The notes under the pieces: model-generated
The model's input: only the letters and a program-made list of their open reading frames with translations
What the model was told of the DNA's origin: nothing
Databases searched by the model: none
Part shown: piece by piece, positions 8,001 to 15,694 of the stretch
Position numbering within the stretch: the stretch's first letter is position 1
Layout: the number at the start of each line of letters is the position of its first letter
Made by a program: the position numbers and the translations under genes
Assembly: GCA_041941305.1 (NCBI GenBank)
Contig: JBGTQJ010000018.1
Coordinates: 62,001 to 126,000 of the forward strand
Reading direction: 5' to 3'
Source of the DNA: JANSWP01 sp041941305
GTDB lineage: Bacteria > Bacteroidota > Bacteroidia > Chitinophagales > Saprospiraceae
Length of the DNA stretch: 64,000 nt

Positions 8001-10555
8001 CTCCGGGTACTTATATGGTACAAGTACAGGATGCCAATTTCTGTACAAAAACGGCAAGTGTAACCATTTCAGGTGCGAGCTTTTCAGTGAATGTATTTTC
8101 CAATAATGTGACCTGTTATGGTGGAAATGATGGCTTGGCAATGGCTAATGTTTCGGGAGGTATTCCGCCTTATTCCTACAGTTGGAGTAACGGTGGAACA
8201 GGCAATTCCATTTTCAATCTCACTGCAGGGCTCTACGTTGTAACAGCTACTGATTCTCAGGGTTGTACAGCTACAGAAAGTGTATGGATAACTGAACCTG
8301 GAAACTTTACTGCCAGCGTCACAACCACTCCCGCTGATTGTGGCGTCTCGAATGGATCAGCGGCTGCATTTGTAACCTCCGGCGGAGTTGGGAATTTGAC
8401 CTATTCCTGGAGCAATGGAGGATTTGGTGCTGTCATCATGGGCTTATCGCCAGGAACCTATACCGTTACCCTAACAGATAGCAATGGATGCAAGGCCATT
8501 GCTTCAGGAAATGTAGGCGGCGGGCCTGGTGTCTTTGTAAATGTGAACATCAATAATGTCACTTGTCATGGCTTCAATGATGGAGCTGCAACTGCCAATG
8601 CCTCGGGTGGTACTGCACCCTTTATTTACAATTGGAGCAATGGTAGCAATAACCAAACGATTTCCAATTTAGATGGCGGGCAATATTCGGTTACCGTAAC
8701 GGATATCAATGGCTGTACAGATGTAGAAACAGTCTGGATCTCAGAGCCAGCGCCCATTACTCTGAATCTTTCAGTAACGGACCCTTCCTGTGGAAATAAC
8801 AACGATGGTAAAATAACAGCATTCCCATCAGGCGGTATGGGCAATTTTAGTTACAACTGGAGCAATGGAGCGACTACCCAAACAGTAATAAACCTTTCTG
8901 CCGGAACTTATTCGGTTACAGTAACCGACGACAATGGTTGCACAAAATCCGGTTCTGCTACCTTAACGGCTCCCTCAAGCATCAATGTCACCGCAATTAC
9001 CATCAGTTCCAGCTGTGTCGGTGCCAATAATGGTTCGGCAAGTGCCGATGCAACTGGCGGAACTCCCCCCTACACATTTAATTGGAGCAACGGAGCCACA
9101 GGTGGAACGGTTTTCAACCTCGCACCTGGCAGTTACACCGTTACCGCCACAGATGCCACTGGATGCTCCGCATTTACGAATGTATTCATTCCAACAGCAG
9201 CCAGCCCTACTTGTAATGCATGGGTCATACAACAACCGACTTCTGCAAGTTCAAATGATGGTGTTGCACAAGCCAATGCCTCAGGTGGGGCACCTCCCTA
9301 TACCTATTTTTGGAGCGATGGACAAACGACCCCAGTAGCTTCTGGATTGGATGAAGGAACTTATTCAGTGACTGTTACCGATTTCAATGGCTGCACTGCA
9401 GTTTGTAGTGTTACTTTGGAAGCCCCCCCAGGGGTTTGTGACAATGTCACCTATCCAGGAGAGATTTGCTGTAATCAAACGCTTTGTGGACCTGGCAATG
9501 ACCCGGCACCAATTACCGAAATTGTGCCTCCATCGGGAGGATCAGGCGCATTGGAGTTTTTGTGGATGTGGACGGTCGATCCTGGACCATTTAATCCTAC
9601 TGTCTGGAATGCAATTCCCAATTCCAATAGTCCAAGCTACGACCCTGGACCTCTTTATGAAACTACCTACTTCATCAGATGTGTTCGCCGGGAAAATTGT
9701 GTGGATTATTATGAATCCAATATCATTACCATTACCATTGGTGCTGTTGCGATTGCCGATATTGATGGTCCAACACTCGTCTGTGTTGGAGATCCGGCTA
9801 CCTACACGACGATTTCCTCTGGTCCTGGAGCCACCTATTCATGGGATTTTGGACCTGGTGCCATCCCACAAACAGCGTCTACTCAAACTGCCACGACAAT
9901 GTGGAATTCCTGGGGTGTCAAAACCATTGCTTTGACAGTTACGAAGAACAATTGCACCTCGACAGACACCATGAATGTGACGGTATCCAATAATCCAGCA
10001 ATTTGCGGTAGTGCCCTGGTCATCAATGCCAATCCGGTTAACCAGCAACAAGTTTTGGTTGAATGGACAACAGACAATCACATGATTTATGATAGCATTC
10101 GGTTTATTATAGAACGCTCGCCCGACAATGTCGAATTTGAAGACATCGGGGAAAAACCAGGTCTTCCCAGCAATGGCATTTTGACTCATTACGAGTTTTT
10201 CGATAACCAGCCCAAAAAGGCACGCAGTTTCTACCGTGTTCGGATGGAAGATCAAGATGGGAATTATACTCATTCCAACACTGTAGAAGTGATGCTTACA
10301 GGTGGCATATCGCTTGCTCATATCTATCCAAATCCATTCAATGATGTATTCTTTGTTGAGATACTGGAAGATTATGGCAATGATGTGAGTTTGGAAATCT
10401 ACACACCCAATGGTATCCTCCTGGAGACAATTGATTTGCCAGATGATGCTTATCGGTCGGAGGTAGATTTATCCGCTTATTCAAGGGGAATGTACATTTT
10501 AGTGGTCATGTTTGACAATGAGCGGCAGAAGGTTGTACGAGTGTCGAAAATGTAG
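5072..10555 (+). CDS. Giant SprB-repeat surface protein, T9SS type A cargo
   Basis: The 1827-residue protein starts with a hydrophobic signal region (about residues 17-33). It then carries 19 SprB-type Ig-like repeats of about 80 residues, each with a core like YSYSWSNG...LPAGNYSVTVTDNNGC. After the repeats come a cysteine-containing module, a PKD-like domain (YSWDFGPGAIPQTAS), a fibronectin-like segment and a type A T9SS sorting domain starting at HIYPNPFNDVFF and ending in KVVRVSKM. It is expected to be exported by the T9SS, lose its C-terminal domain and be attached to or released from the cell surface. SprB itself is a gliding adhesin in Flavobacterium; adhesion is a plausible role here. 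Repeats 6-9 and 10-13 form a higher-order duplication. Two terminators follow the stop. Confidence 0.9.
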   Translation: MKCFTLLFCGRAEWLKACLVLSCLLLIPLFAFSTNPNDFSLSVSLNATPPTCGGFATGSITANPMNGYPPYSYLWSTGATTQTINNLPAGYYSVTVTDNQGYTASANTTLNEPPPISAYITTTCGIPGSMTVYPSGGVPGYTYLWSNGASSQTIINLPPGQYCVTVTDANSCAIVKCANTGTGPSVTVTTTNAGCNGSGGSATANPAGGTPPYSYSWSNGGNTQTINNLPAGNYSVTVTDNNGCTGTGSGTVNISNNGFPIWLTTTPPSSCSSNNGSITATPMGGLSPYTYLWSNGGTTQTITGLGTGTYTVTVTDATGCTATKSATLTAPSNVSAWASSTDETCAGANDGTASASGMGGTQPYTYIWSNGQTGSLITGLSPGSYTVTVTDFFGCSGSATVYVAAGSTFALTINAQNVTTCGGSNGSATAVTSGGTPPFSYSWNTGATTQTITNLPAGFYSVTVTDINGCQKASSVWITEPPNLSVFVQATGTVCPNQNNGMASAFVNGGTAPFFYSWSNGGNTQTISNLGAGNYYVTVTDINGCQGTASATINASDLIIDVIKTNVSCYGGNDGAIEVTGWNGTPPYFYQWNNGSNSNVLTNLPAGNYTVTVTDSDGCAVWETITITEPPMIVINFNATQPGCTGGTGSATAIVSGGTPGYTYQWSNGGTGPTITNLSSGTYFVTVTDAMDCKEVGAVTIAAPPPLNVAVNGNDVTCYGANDGSASAMVFGGTPPFSFSWNNGASTQSIFNLTAGLYGVTVTDSQGCTGSGSVWINEPSNISVNITATPILCPGNNAGMASAFANGGTAPYIYQWNTGATTQTIFGLTAGTYSVTVTDAQNCAAIASATIQASDFIIDVAKQDVFCFGEATGSILVSGWNGTPPYTYQWNTGSISPDIMNLPAGNYTVTVTDAAGCVLVETITINQPPNLNLNAVSQNAGCTGTDGTAMAIVSGGTPPYSYSWSNGANTANIFNLTPGTYMVQVQDANFCTKTASVTISGASFSVNVFSNNVTCYGGNDGLAMANVSGGIPPYSYSWSNGGTGNSIFNLTAGLYVVTATDSQGCTATESVWITEPGNFTASVTTTPADCGVSNGSAAAFVTSGGVGNLTYSWSNGGFGAVIMGLSPGTYTVTLTDSNGCKAIASGNVGGGPGVFVNVNINNVTCHGFNDGAATANASGGTAPFIYNWSNGSNNQTISNLDGGQYSVTVTDINGCTDVETVWISEPAPITLNLSVTDPSCGNNNDGKITAFPSGGMGNFSYNWSNGATTQTVINLSAGTYSVTVTDDNGCTKSGSATLTAPSSINVTAITISSSCVGANNGSASADATGGTPPYTFNWSNGATGGTVFNLAPGSYTVTATDATGCSAFTNVFIPTAASPTCNAWVIQQPTSASSNDGVAQANASGGAPPYTYFWSDGQTTPVASGLDEGTYSVTVTDFNGCTAVCSVTLEAPPGVCDNVTYPGEICCNQTLCGPGNDPAPITEIVPPSGGSGALEFLWMWTVDPGPFNPTVWNAIPNSNSPSYDPGPLYETTYFIRCVRRENCVDYYESNIITITIGAVAIADIDGPTLVCVGDPATYTTISSGPGATYSWDFGPGAIPQTASTQTATTMWNSWGVKTIALTVTKNNCTSTDTMNVTVSNNPAICGSALVINANPVNQQQVLVEWTTDNHMIYDSIRFIIERSPDNVEFEDIGEKPGLPSNGILTHYEFFDNQPKKARSFYRVRMEDQDGNYTHSNTVEVMLTGGISLAHIYPNPFNDVFFVEILEDYGNDVSLEIYTPNGILLETIDLPDDAYRSEVDLSAYSRGMYILVVMFDNERQKVVRVSKM

Positions 10556-10559
10556 AGAA

Positions 10560-10598
10560 GTGAGTACTAAAAGCGCTACAAGCGCTTTTAGCACTCAC
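10560..10598 (+). terminator. Strong hairpin after the SprB-repeat gene
   Basis: An 18-bp stem with one mismatch (10560-10577 with 10581-10598) and a 3-nt loop starts 4 bp after the stop codon. There is no long T-run behind it, so it may act as a 3' stabiliser with the second hairpin at 10651 completing termination. Confidence 0.7.
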
Positions 10599-10650
10599 AA
10601 AACACTAATAATTTGATTGGATATTTTTGGAGTTATTATGTGCAGTTTTG

Positions 10651-10682
10651 AAAGGCTTCCGCGGGTAGCGGGAGCCTTTTTT
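10651..10682 (+). terminator. Rho-independent terminator
   Basis: AAAGGCTTCCGC pairs with GCGGGAGCCTTT across a 6-nt loop, followed by T6. It separates the SprB-repeat gene from gatB. Confidence 0.85.
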
Positions 10683-10694
10683 CCTATACTTTCC

Positions 10695-10702
10695 TACCTT
10701 TG
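10695..10702 (+). promoter_or_regulatory. gatB promoter -7 box
   Basis: TACCTTTG is an exact match to the Bacteroidota -7 consensus TAnnTTTG. It ends only 5 bp before the gatB ATG, so transcription should begin at or within a few bases of the start codon, giving a leaderless or nearly leaderless mRNA. No convincing TTG at -33 is seen. Confidence 0.6.
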
Positions 10703-10707
10703 CACCC

Positions 10708-12156
10708 ATGAGCATTTACGACCAATACGAAACAGTGATAGGACTTGAAATTCACGTCCAGCTATCTACCAAAAGCAAAGCATTTTGTGGAGATGATACG
10801 CGATTTGGGGCTGAGCCCAATACCCATGTGAGCACGATTTCTCTGGGGCATCCTGGGACCTTGCCGCGATTGAACAAAAAACAAATAGAATATGCCGTAA
10901 AACTCGGTTTGGCTTTGGGTAGTGAAATCAGTCCAACCAGCTATTTTGACAGAAAGAATTATTTCTATACAGACTTACCAAAAGGATATCAGATTACACA
11001 GGATCGCCTGCCAATTTGCATAGGAGGTAGTTTGGATGTCAGGGTGAATGGCGAAAGAAAAACAGTTCGGATTCACCACATTCACATGGAAGAAGATGCG
11101 GGGAAATCCATTCACGACATCGACCCAAAGCATACCCTGATTGATTTAAACAGAGCTGGTGTACCACTTTTGGAAATTGTCTCTGAGCCGGATTTGCGCT
11201 CCGCTGAAGAAGTAGATGCTTTTATGACAGCCATGCGGCAATTGATTCGCTATTTGGAGATTTCAGATGGCAATATGCAGGAGGGTTCAATGCGTTGTGA
11301 TTGCAATGTTTCTGTTCGAAAAAAAGGAGATCCCAAACTGGGCAATCGATGCGAAATCAAAAACCTCAATTCCATGCGTTATGCTCGACGAGCAATTGCT
11401 TTTGAGGTAAAACGGCAAATAGATCTGATAGAATCTGGTGGCAGAGTGATGCAGGAAACCTTGAATTTTAATCCTGCGACGGGAGTGACTACGCCCATTC
11501 GGGATAAAGAAGACGCGCACGATTATCGCTATTTCCCTGAGCCGGATCTACCACCGGTTGTGCTTCCCAAAACATATGTTTCTGATTTGGTAAAAAAACA
11601 ACCTCCTTTGCCATTGGCACTGTATGACCAATTTGTAAATGATTTTGGGCTATCAGAATACGATGCGAATTTGCTGACAGAAGAAAAGGAAACAGCTTTG
11701 TTTTTTCTGGAAATGACCAAAAAGTCCAAAAACCACAAAGCCGTCGCGAATTTGATTATCAATAAAATCAACCCTTTTGTAAGTGAACAAAACATTGCTA
11801 TTCAGGATTTTCCCCTTACATACGGTCAGCTTGCCGAATTTATTCAACTCATCGAAGATGGGAAGGTGAGTAATTCCATAGCATATCAAACCTTGTTCCC
11901 AGAGTTGTTGAAACAAACAAAGAGCAGCCCACTTGAACTTGCTCAAAAACTAAACCTGATCCAATCCGCAGACGAAGATTTTCTCGAAAAATTGGTCAAT
12001 GAAGCCATCGCGAAATATCCCGATAAGGTAGCAACTTATCGAAAAGGCAAAAAAGGATTGTTGGGCTTTTTCATGGGAGAGGTAATGAAAGCTTCCAAAG
12101 GAAAAGCAGATCCTAAAGCTACCAATGCACTTCTGAGGGAGAAGCTAGAAGGGTAA
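10708..12156 (+). CDS. gatB: Asp-tRNA(Asn)/Glu-tRNA(Gln) amidotransferase subunit B
   Basis: GatB is the kinase and tRNA-binding subunit of the GatCAB complex, which converts Glu-tRNA(Gln) or Asp-tRNA(Asn) to the amidated form in the cytoplasm. The 482 residues are of normal length. The N-terminal signature YETVIGLEIHVQLSTKSKAF, the central LIDLNRAGVPLLEIVSEPDL and GNRCEIKNLNSM, and the C-terminal helical YqeY-like tail (VATYRKGKKGLLGFFMGEVM) are all present. gatA and gatC are not adjacent, which is common. The start is fixed by the ATG directly behind a consensus promoter box. Confidence 0.97.
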   Translation: MSIYDQYETVIGLEIHVQLSTKSKAFCGDDTRFGAEPNTHVSTISLGHPGTLPRLNKKQIEYAVKLGLALGSEISPTSYFDRKNYFYTDLPKGYQITQDRLPICIGGSLDVRVNGERKTVRIHHIHMEEDAGKSIHDIDPKHTLIDLNRAGVPLLEIVSEPDLRSAEEVDAFMTAMRQLIRYLEISDGNMQEGSMRCDCNVSVRKKGDPKLGNRCEIKNLNSMRYARRAIAFEVKRQIDLIESGGRVMQETLNFNPATGVTTPIRDKEDAHDYRYFPEPDLPPVVLPKTYVSDLVKKQPPLPLALYDQFVNDFGLSEYDANLLTEEKETALFFLEMTKKSKNHKAVANLIINKINPFVSEQNIAIQDFPLTYGQLAEFIQLIEDGKVSNSIAYQTLFPELLKQTKSSPLELAQKLNLIQSADEDFLEKLVNEAIAKYPDKVATYRKGKKGLLGFFMGEVMKASKGKADPKATNALLREKLEG

Positions 12157-12181
12157 AAGCAAATCTCAATCATGTTCTTTG

Positions 12182-12297
12182 AGGTGATGCCTTGAGTATT
12201 AGCTTTAGAGAAGCAGGAAGGTGTTGCCTCAAGGAAAGGAGCTTTTTAAGGCAACACCTTTTACTATGCTCATATTCTGTGACACAAGGCATCACCT
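12182..12297. repeat. Four-arm nested palindrome, copy 1
   Basis: Four related segments lie in the order AGGTGATGCCTTG (12182-12194), AAGGTGTTGCCT (12218-12229), AGGCAACACCTT (12249-12260), CAAGGCATCACCT (12285-12297). Arm 1 pairs perfectly with arm 4 (13 bp) and arm 2 with arm 3 (12 bp). The element lies between gatB and a minus-strand regulator. A second copy of the same size and order lies at 32495-32609; see the finding on alternative folding. Confidence 0.75.
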
Positions 12298-12384
12298 TAA
12301 AAAGTTATTTATTAAAAGTTCCAATTTTTGAAAAGAAAGGTGAAATTTGTTCAAATGTTATAAAATGGTTCAAAGCATGAAAAG

Positions 12385-12450
12385 CTATAAATTGCCTGCA
12401 ATTTATAGGAAACAATTTTGAACAATTTTGAACAATTTTGAACAATTTTT
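12385..12450. repeat. Palindrome and four 10-bp direct repeats
   Basis: CTATAAATTGC (12385-12395) pairs perfectly with 12398-12408. It is followed by four tandem copies of AACAATTTTG at 12411-12450, the last with one changed base. The 10-bp period equals about one DNA helical turn. The array ends 10 bp before the stop codon of the minus-strand regulator. Confidence 0.7.
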
Positions 12451-12459
12451 AAATCTTTT

Positions 12460-12795
12460 TTACCCCTCCAATTCAGCTTCTTCCAACATATAATTATTAC
12501 AAAAGCCATTGAGCGCCATTTTGATTCGCTCCATTTTTGCTTCGTTTAGGTAGTAATATATGTTTCGATTGTAAGAAACCTGGTGTATCACGTCTGCTTT
12601 TTGTAGCAATGCCAATTGGAAGCGAACTTTATCGAAGTCGAAACAAAAACGACGAGATAAATCATACATGGTCATCTCCTCATGAGCATATAATAATTTA
12701 AGGATTCTTCGACTGATAGGGTGAAAACAAGTTTCGAGAATGAAGGCCGATTTTTGCAATGACCCAGTTGGGAGTAGGGAGTGTTTCATAGTCAT
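12460..12795 (-). CDS. ArsR-like winged-helix regulator
   Basis: The 111-residue protein has the form of a small ArsR-type winged-helix DNA-binding protein. The region CFHPISRRILKLLYAHEEM would be the first helices, MTMYDLSRRF and FDKVRFQLALLQKADVI the helix-turn-helix, and QVSYNRNIYYYLNEAKME the beta wing. An ATG lies two codons downstream (MKHS) and could be the true start. No metal-binding cysteine pair of classical ArsR sensors is obvious, so the signal is unknown. It stands alone between repeat elements. Its targets are not evident; the tandem 10-bp repeats just behind it could be tested as binding sites. Confidence 0.75.
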   Translation of the reverse strand: MTMKHSLLPTGSLQKSAFILETCFHPISRRILKLLYAHEEMTMYDLSRRFCFDFDKVRFQLALLQKADVIHQVSYNRNIYYYLNEAKMERIKMALNGFCNNYMLEEAELEG

Positions 12796-12828
12796 GTTGT
12801 TCCAGGAATTATAATTAAATTAAATAAA

Positions 12829-12851
12829 CCCGTTATTTACAACGGGCTTTT
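12829..12851. terminator. Small hairpin with T-run
   Basis: CCCGTT (12829-12834) pairs with AACGGG (12841-12846), followed by CTTTTT on the plus strand. It lies in the leader of the minus-strand regulator. Which transcript it serves is unclear. Confidence 0.5.
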
Positions 12852-12942
12852 TATCAAATGGTTACAATTTAATGTTATTTGTTATTCCAAAATCGTTCCA
12901 AAATTAAAAAAGACTAATTTTAATGTATTCCTGAAACAAAAA

Positions 12943-12974
12943 GCGACGGTCAACCACATTTGGTCTCCCGTCGC
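12943..12974 (-). terminator. Terminator of the TonB receptor gene
   Basis: On the minus strand GCGACGG (plus 12968-12974) pairs with CCGTCGC (plus 12943-12949), with an inner ACCA/TGGT stem, and is followed by TTTTTG. It lies about 35 bp behind the receptor stop. Confidence 0.85.
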
Positions 12975-13006
12975 ATCAAAACAAAATTTAGGTATGAACG
13001 AGAATC

Positions 13007-15373
13007 TTAGAAGTCTAATACAAAGCCGATAATCGGCAATACAGAAGGATCTGATGGAGGAACCACCACCAGCTCCAGAGGATTGATTATTTGTCCTGTT
13101 TCATCTCTGTCTAATCCGTACACAGGTGGTTCTGGAGGGGTTTGTGCAAATGCATTTTGAACTTCCAAATAAAGATTGAAAGCCAGTTTTTTGAAATTCC
13201 ATTTTTTATCAATCCTGATATCAGCCTGATTGAAGCTGCTCAATCTGAAATCTCCCAGATTGTCATAATTGAGAATGACCGCCGGATAATTTTCAAGGGT
13301 TGCCTCCTCATCAGTTAAAGGATAAGGTGTTCTACCACTGTAGCGATAGCGCAAACTCACTTCCCAATTATTGCCAAATTTATAGCCACCTGTGAAGCTC
13401 GCCAGGTGCCTGGCATCCCAAACAGATGGGCGATACACTCCATCGAAATCAGAGAACTCACTTTTGAAAAATGTGTATGCCAGGATGCCGTAGAAATTTT
13501 TGGTGAATTTTTGCTGAAACATAAATTCCACACCGTATGTGCGTCCTTCACCTCTACTTTCTATAGCCTCATTGCCCAATACTTCAAAATCACCTCCTTT
13601 GTTTGCCAGGGAGATCCTATCTAGCACCGATAAAGGGTAATTGTCATATTTTTTGAAAAATCCTTCCAAAGTAATTCGGGTAGCATTGGAAAGATTGCGT
13701 TCCAAGCCCAATACAAAGTGATTACTGCTAATATATTTAGCGTCCTGATTGATATTCTCACCTTGATTATTGCGGAAGCCTAAGATGGTGTAGGGTGGAA
13801 TTTTAAAATAACGCCCAATGCTACCATTGAATCTCCATTTTTTAGCTGGGTCAAGGGCATAGGAAAAAGAGAATCTGGGAGATACTGTTTTTAACAATTG
13901 GTTTTCTTCGGAAGTAAAAGAATTGCCATCAGCCCGCAATCCAAATGAAATATCCAGCCGATTTTGAAAAAGCGACCTGGATGCCTGGAAAAATAGTCCG
14001 TATTTTAGAAAATCTATTTCTGAACGGTAATTGATGTCGTCGATAAGATTGGTCGTCCGGTTTTCATAGCTTACCTGTTGAATACCAAATCCGCCGGTCA
14101 ATATCCAGTCATTGATATAGCGGGTTTGTTCGTACCTCAATTTGGTTTCTGTCTCACGGGAGTCGTTTTCGAAATAAAGACCAGTTTCTGCGACATTGTC
14201 GGAATATTGTGAATAGTTATTGTCTAAAATGTTGTTGCTAAGGGTGGTACGCATGAAGCCACTTCCATCTTTGAATCTTCTTTTCCAGCTTAGACCTGCG
14301 GTTGTTGACCATTGTTTGATAATGGGCACTTGTTCCAACGTGGATTGCTGAAGAGCATCGTATTCGTTTGGCACATCTACCCGGAAGTCATCAATGGCGC
14401 CTATTCCCAGAAAGTTAATCTCGTTGTATTGATCAATCTGGTGGGTCAATTTGTATTGATAATCCCAATAATCCGGAAGAATGGGCAAACCAATCAGCTT
14501 AAATAAAAACTGTAAGTAACTACGGCGAACAGAAACGATGTAGCTCGTCTTTGCATCCTCCGCACCGTTTTTGAATAAAGGCCCTTCACCTGTAAAAGCA
14601 GTCTCACTTGCACTCACCCTCAAATTGCCTTGAAATTTTCGGGTGTTGCCAATCCTTTGATTGAATTGCAAAACTCCAGAAAGCGGGTTGTCATATTTTG
14701 CATTAAAGGCAGAAGTTGCCAAATCTACATTTTCAATAAAAGAAACATTGAGCAAGCCAACAGGTCCTCCAGCGCTTCCCTGGGTGCTAAAATGATTGAT
14801 ATTTGGAATTTCTACCCCATCAAGGTAATACACATTTTCATTGGGTGCGCCCCCTCTGATAATGACATCATTTCTAAAACCAAGTACAGATCCTCCAACT
14901 CCTGGAAGGGATTGCACCACTTTGGCAATATCATTATTTCCACCGGGATAAGTGGCAATTTCAACTGCGGAAAGTGTTTGGGTGGAAAGTGGTGTTATGA
15001 TATCTTCAATAGAACTGGCTACAACAACCACTTCATTAAGGGACTTATTGGCTTCAGTCAGGTTGAAATTCAATGCTACATTTCCTACAGATTTAACAAC
15101 GACATTGAATTCAGTTTTGGATTCATATCCAATATAACTGGTTATTACATTATAAGTCTTGGTAGGTATTTTCGAAATTTCATAATACCCATCCAAATCC
15201 GTAGCTGACCCCAATCCAGTACCTTCCAATTGTACAGTGGCTCCTATCAGTCCCTCGCCGGTTTTTGCGTCCTTGACATAACCACTTAGCGTTCCGACAT
15301 TCTGAGCGAACCCTAATGAAGTGAATATTAATGAGAAGGAAAGGAATAATGATTTCCTGAAAAATCGAATCAT
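13007..15373 (-). CDS. TonB-dependent outer-membrane receptor
   Basis: The 788-residue protein has a signal peptide (MIRFFRKSLFLSFSLIF... ending near FAQN), a carboxypeptidase-regulatory-like domain (about residues 27-110, VKDAKTGEGLIGATVQLEGT), a plug domain (about 125-230, with DVIIRGGAPNENVYYLDGVE) and a C-terminal beta-barrel. It should take up a substrate too large or scarce for porins, driven by TonB. There is no SusD partner, so it is not of the classical glycan type. The substrate cannot be told. The leader contains a 14-bp palindrome (15392-15437), and the gene is divergent from the alkaline phosphatase gene. Confidence 0.92.
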   Translation of the reverse strand: MIRFFRKSLFLSFSLIFTSLGFAQNVGTLSGYVKDAKTGEGLIGATVQLEGTGLGSATDLDGYYEISKIPTKTYNVITSYIGYESKTEFNVVVKSVGNVALNFNLTEANKSLNEVVVVASSIEDIITPLSTQTLSAVEIATYPGGNNDIAKVVQSLPGVGGSVLGFRNDVIIRGGAPNENVYYLDGVEIPNINHFSTQGSAGGPVGLLNVSFIENVDLATSAFNAKYDNPLSGVLQFNQRIGNTRKFQGNLRVSASETAFTGEGPLFKNGAEDAKTSYIVSVRRSYLQFLFKLIGLPILPDYWDYQYKLTHQIDQYNEINFLGIGAIDDFRVDVPNEYDALQQSTLEQVPIIKQWSTTAGLSWKRRFKDGSGFMRTTLSNNILDNNYSQYSDNVAETGLYFENDSRETETKLRYEQTRYINDWILTGGFGIQQVSYENRTTNLIDDINYRSEIDFLKYGLFFQASRSLFQNRLDISFGLRADGNSFTSEENQLLKTVSPRFSFSYALDPAKKWRFNGSIGRYFKIPPYTILGFRNNQGENINQDAKYISSNHFVLGLERNLSNATRITLEGFFKKYDNYPLSVLDRISLANKGGDFEVLGNEAIESRGEGRTYGVEFMFQQKFTKNFYGILAYTFFKSEFSDFDGVYRPSVWDARHLASFTGGYKFGNNWEVSLRYRYSGRTPYPLTDEEATLENYPAVILNYDNLGDFRLSSFNQADIRIDKKWNFKKLAFNLYLEVQNAFAQTPPEPPVYGLDRDETGQIINPLELVVVPPSDPSVLPIIGFVLDF

Positions 15374-15391
15374 TGAAGTTTTTTTTTGACT

Positions 15392-15437
15392 TAAGTAAGA
15401 GAGCAGAATTATGTTTAAAATTTTGCTCTCTTACTTA
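15392..15437. repeat. 14-bp perfect inverted repeat in receptor leader
   Basis: TAAGTAAGAGAGCA (15392-15405) is exactly complementary to 15424-15437. It starts 19 bp upstream of the TonB receptor start codon, followed on that strand by a run of A. It could be an operator or a 5' mRNA hairpin. The rest of 15374-15694 shows no gene. Confidence 0.65.
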
Positions 15438-15660
15438 GCTGCTGGATAAACCCCAATTTTTCAATTTTGTTTAGAGCGGTCTCAATAACAAGAATTGTTT
15501 CACTGGTAACACAGGGTTACACTTTCCGGTTCCATGGCATTTATGTCAGAAGTTCGAGCTATAATTTCACTGAGATGCTTCGATTATCAAAGTCAATATG
15601 GTCAGTCTTTTAGGAACACATTTTTCAAACGCTTTTTAAAAAAAGATATTCAAGAAAGAT

Positions 15661-15668
15661 TACTTTTG
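15661..15668 (+). promoter_or_regulatory. -7 box of the alkaline phosphatase gene
   Basis: TACTTTTG followed by CGC matches TAnnTTTG exactly and lies 26 bp before the ATG at 15695. No clear -33 TTG is seen. Confidence 0.55.
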
Positions 15669-15694
15669 CGCTTTTTAGCAACTTACTTCGCCCG

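Noticed and set aside
7109..8023. Long antisense frames inside the SprB-repeat gene
   Set aside because: They recur with the repeat period and reflect codon composition of the tandem repeats.
12192..12380. Plus-strand frame of 62 residues
   Set aside because: It is composed mostly of the four-arm palindrome.
12781..13032. Plus-strand frame of 83 residues
   Set aside because: It spans two hairpins and the end of the TonB receptor gene and has no family features.
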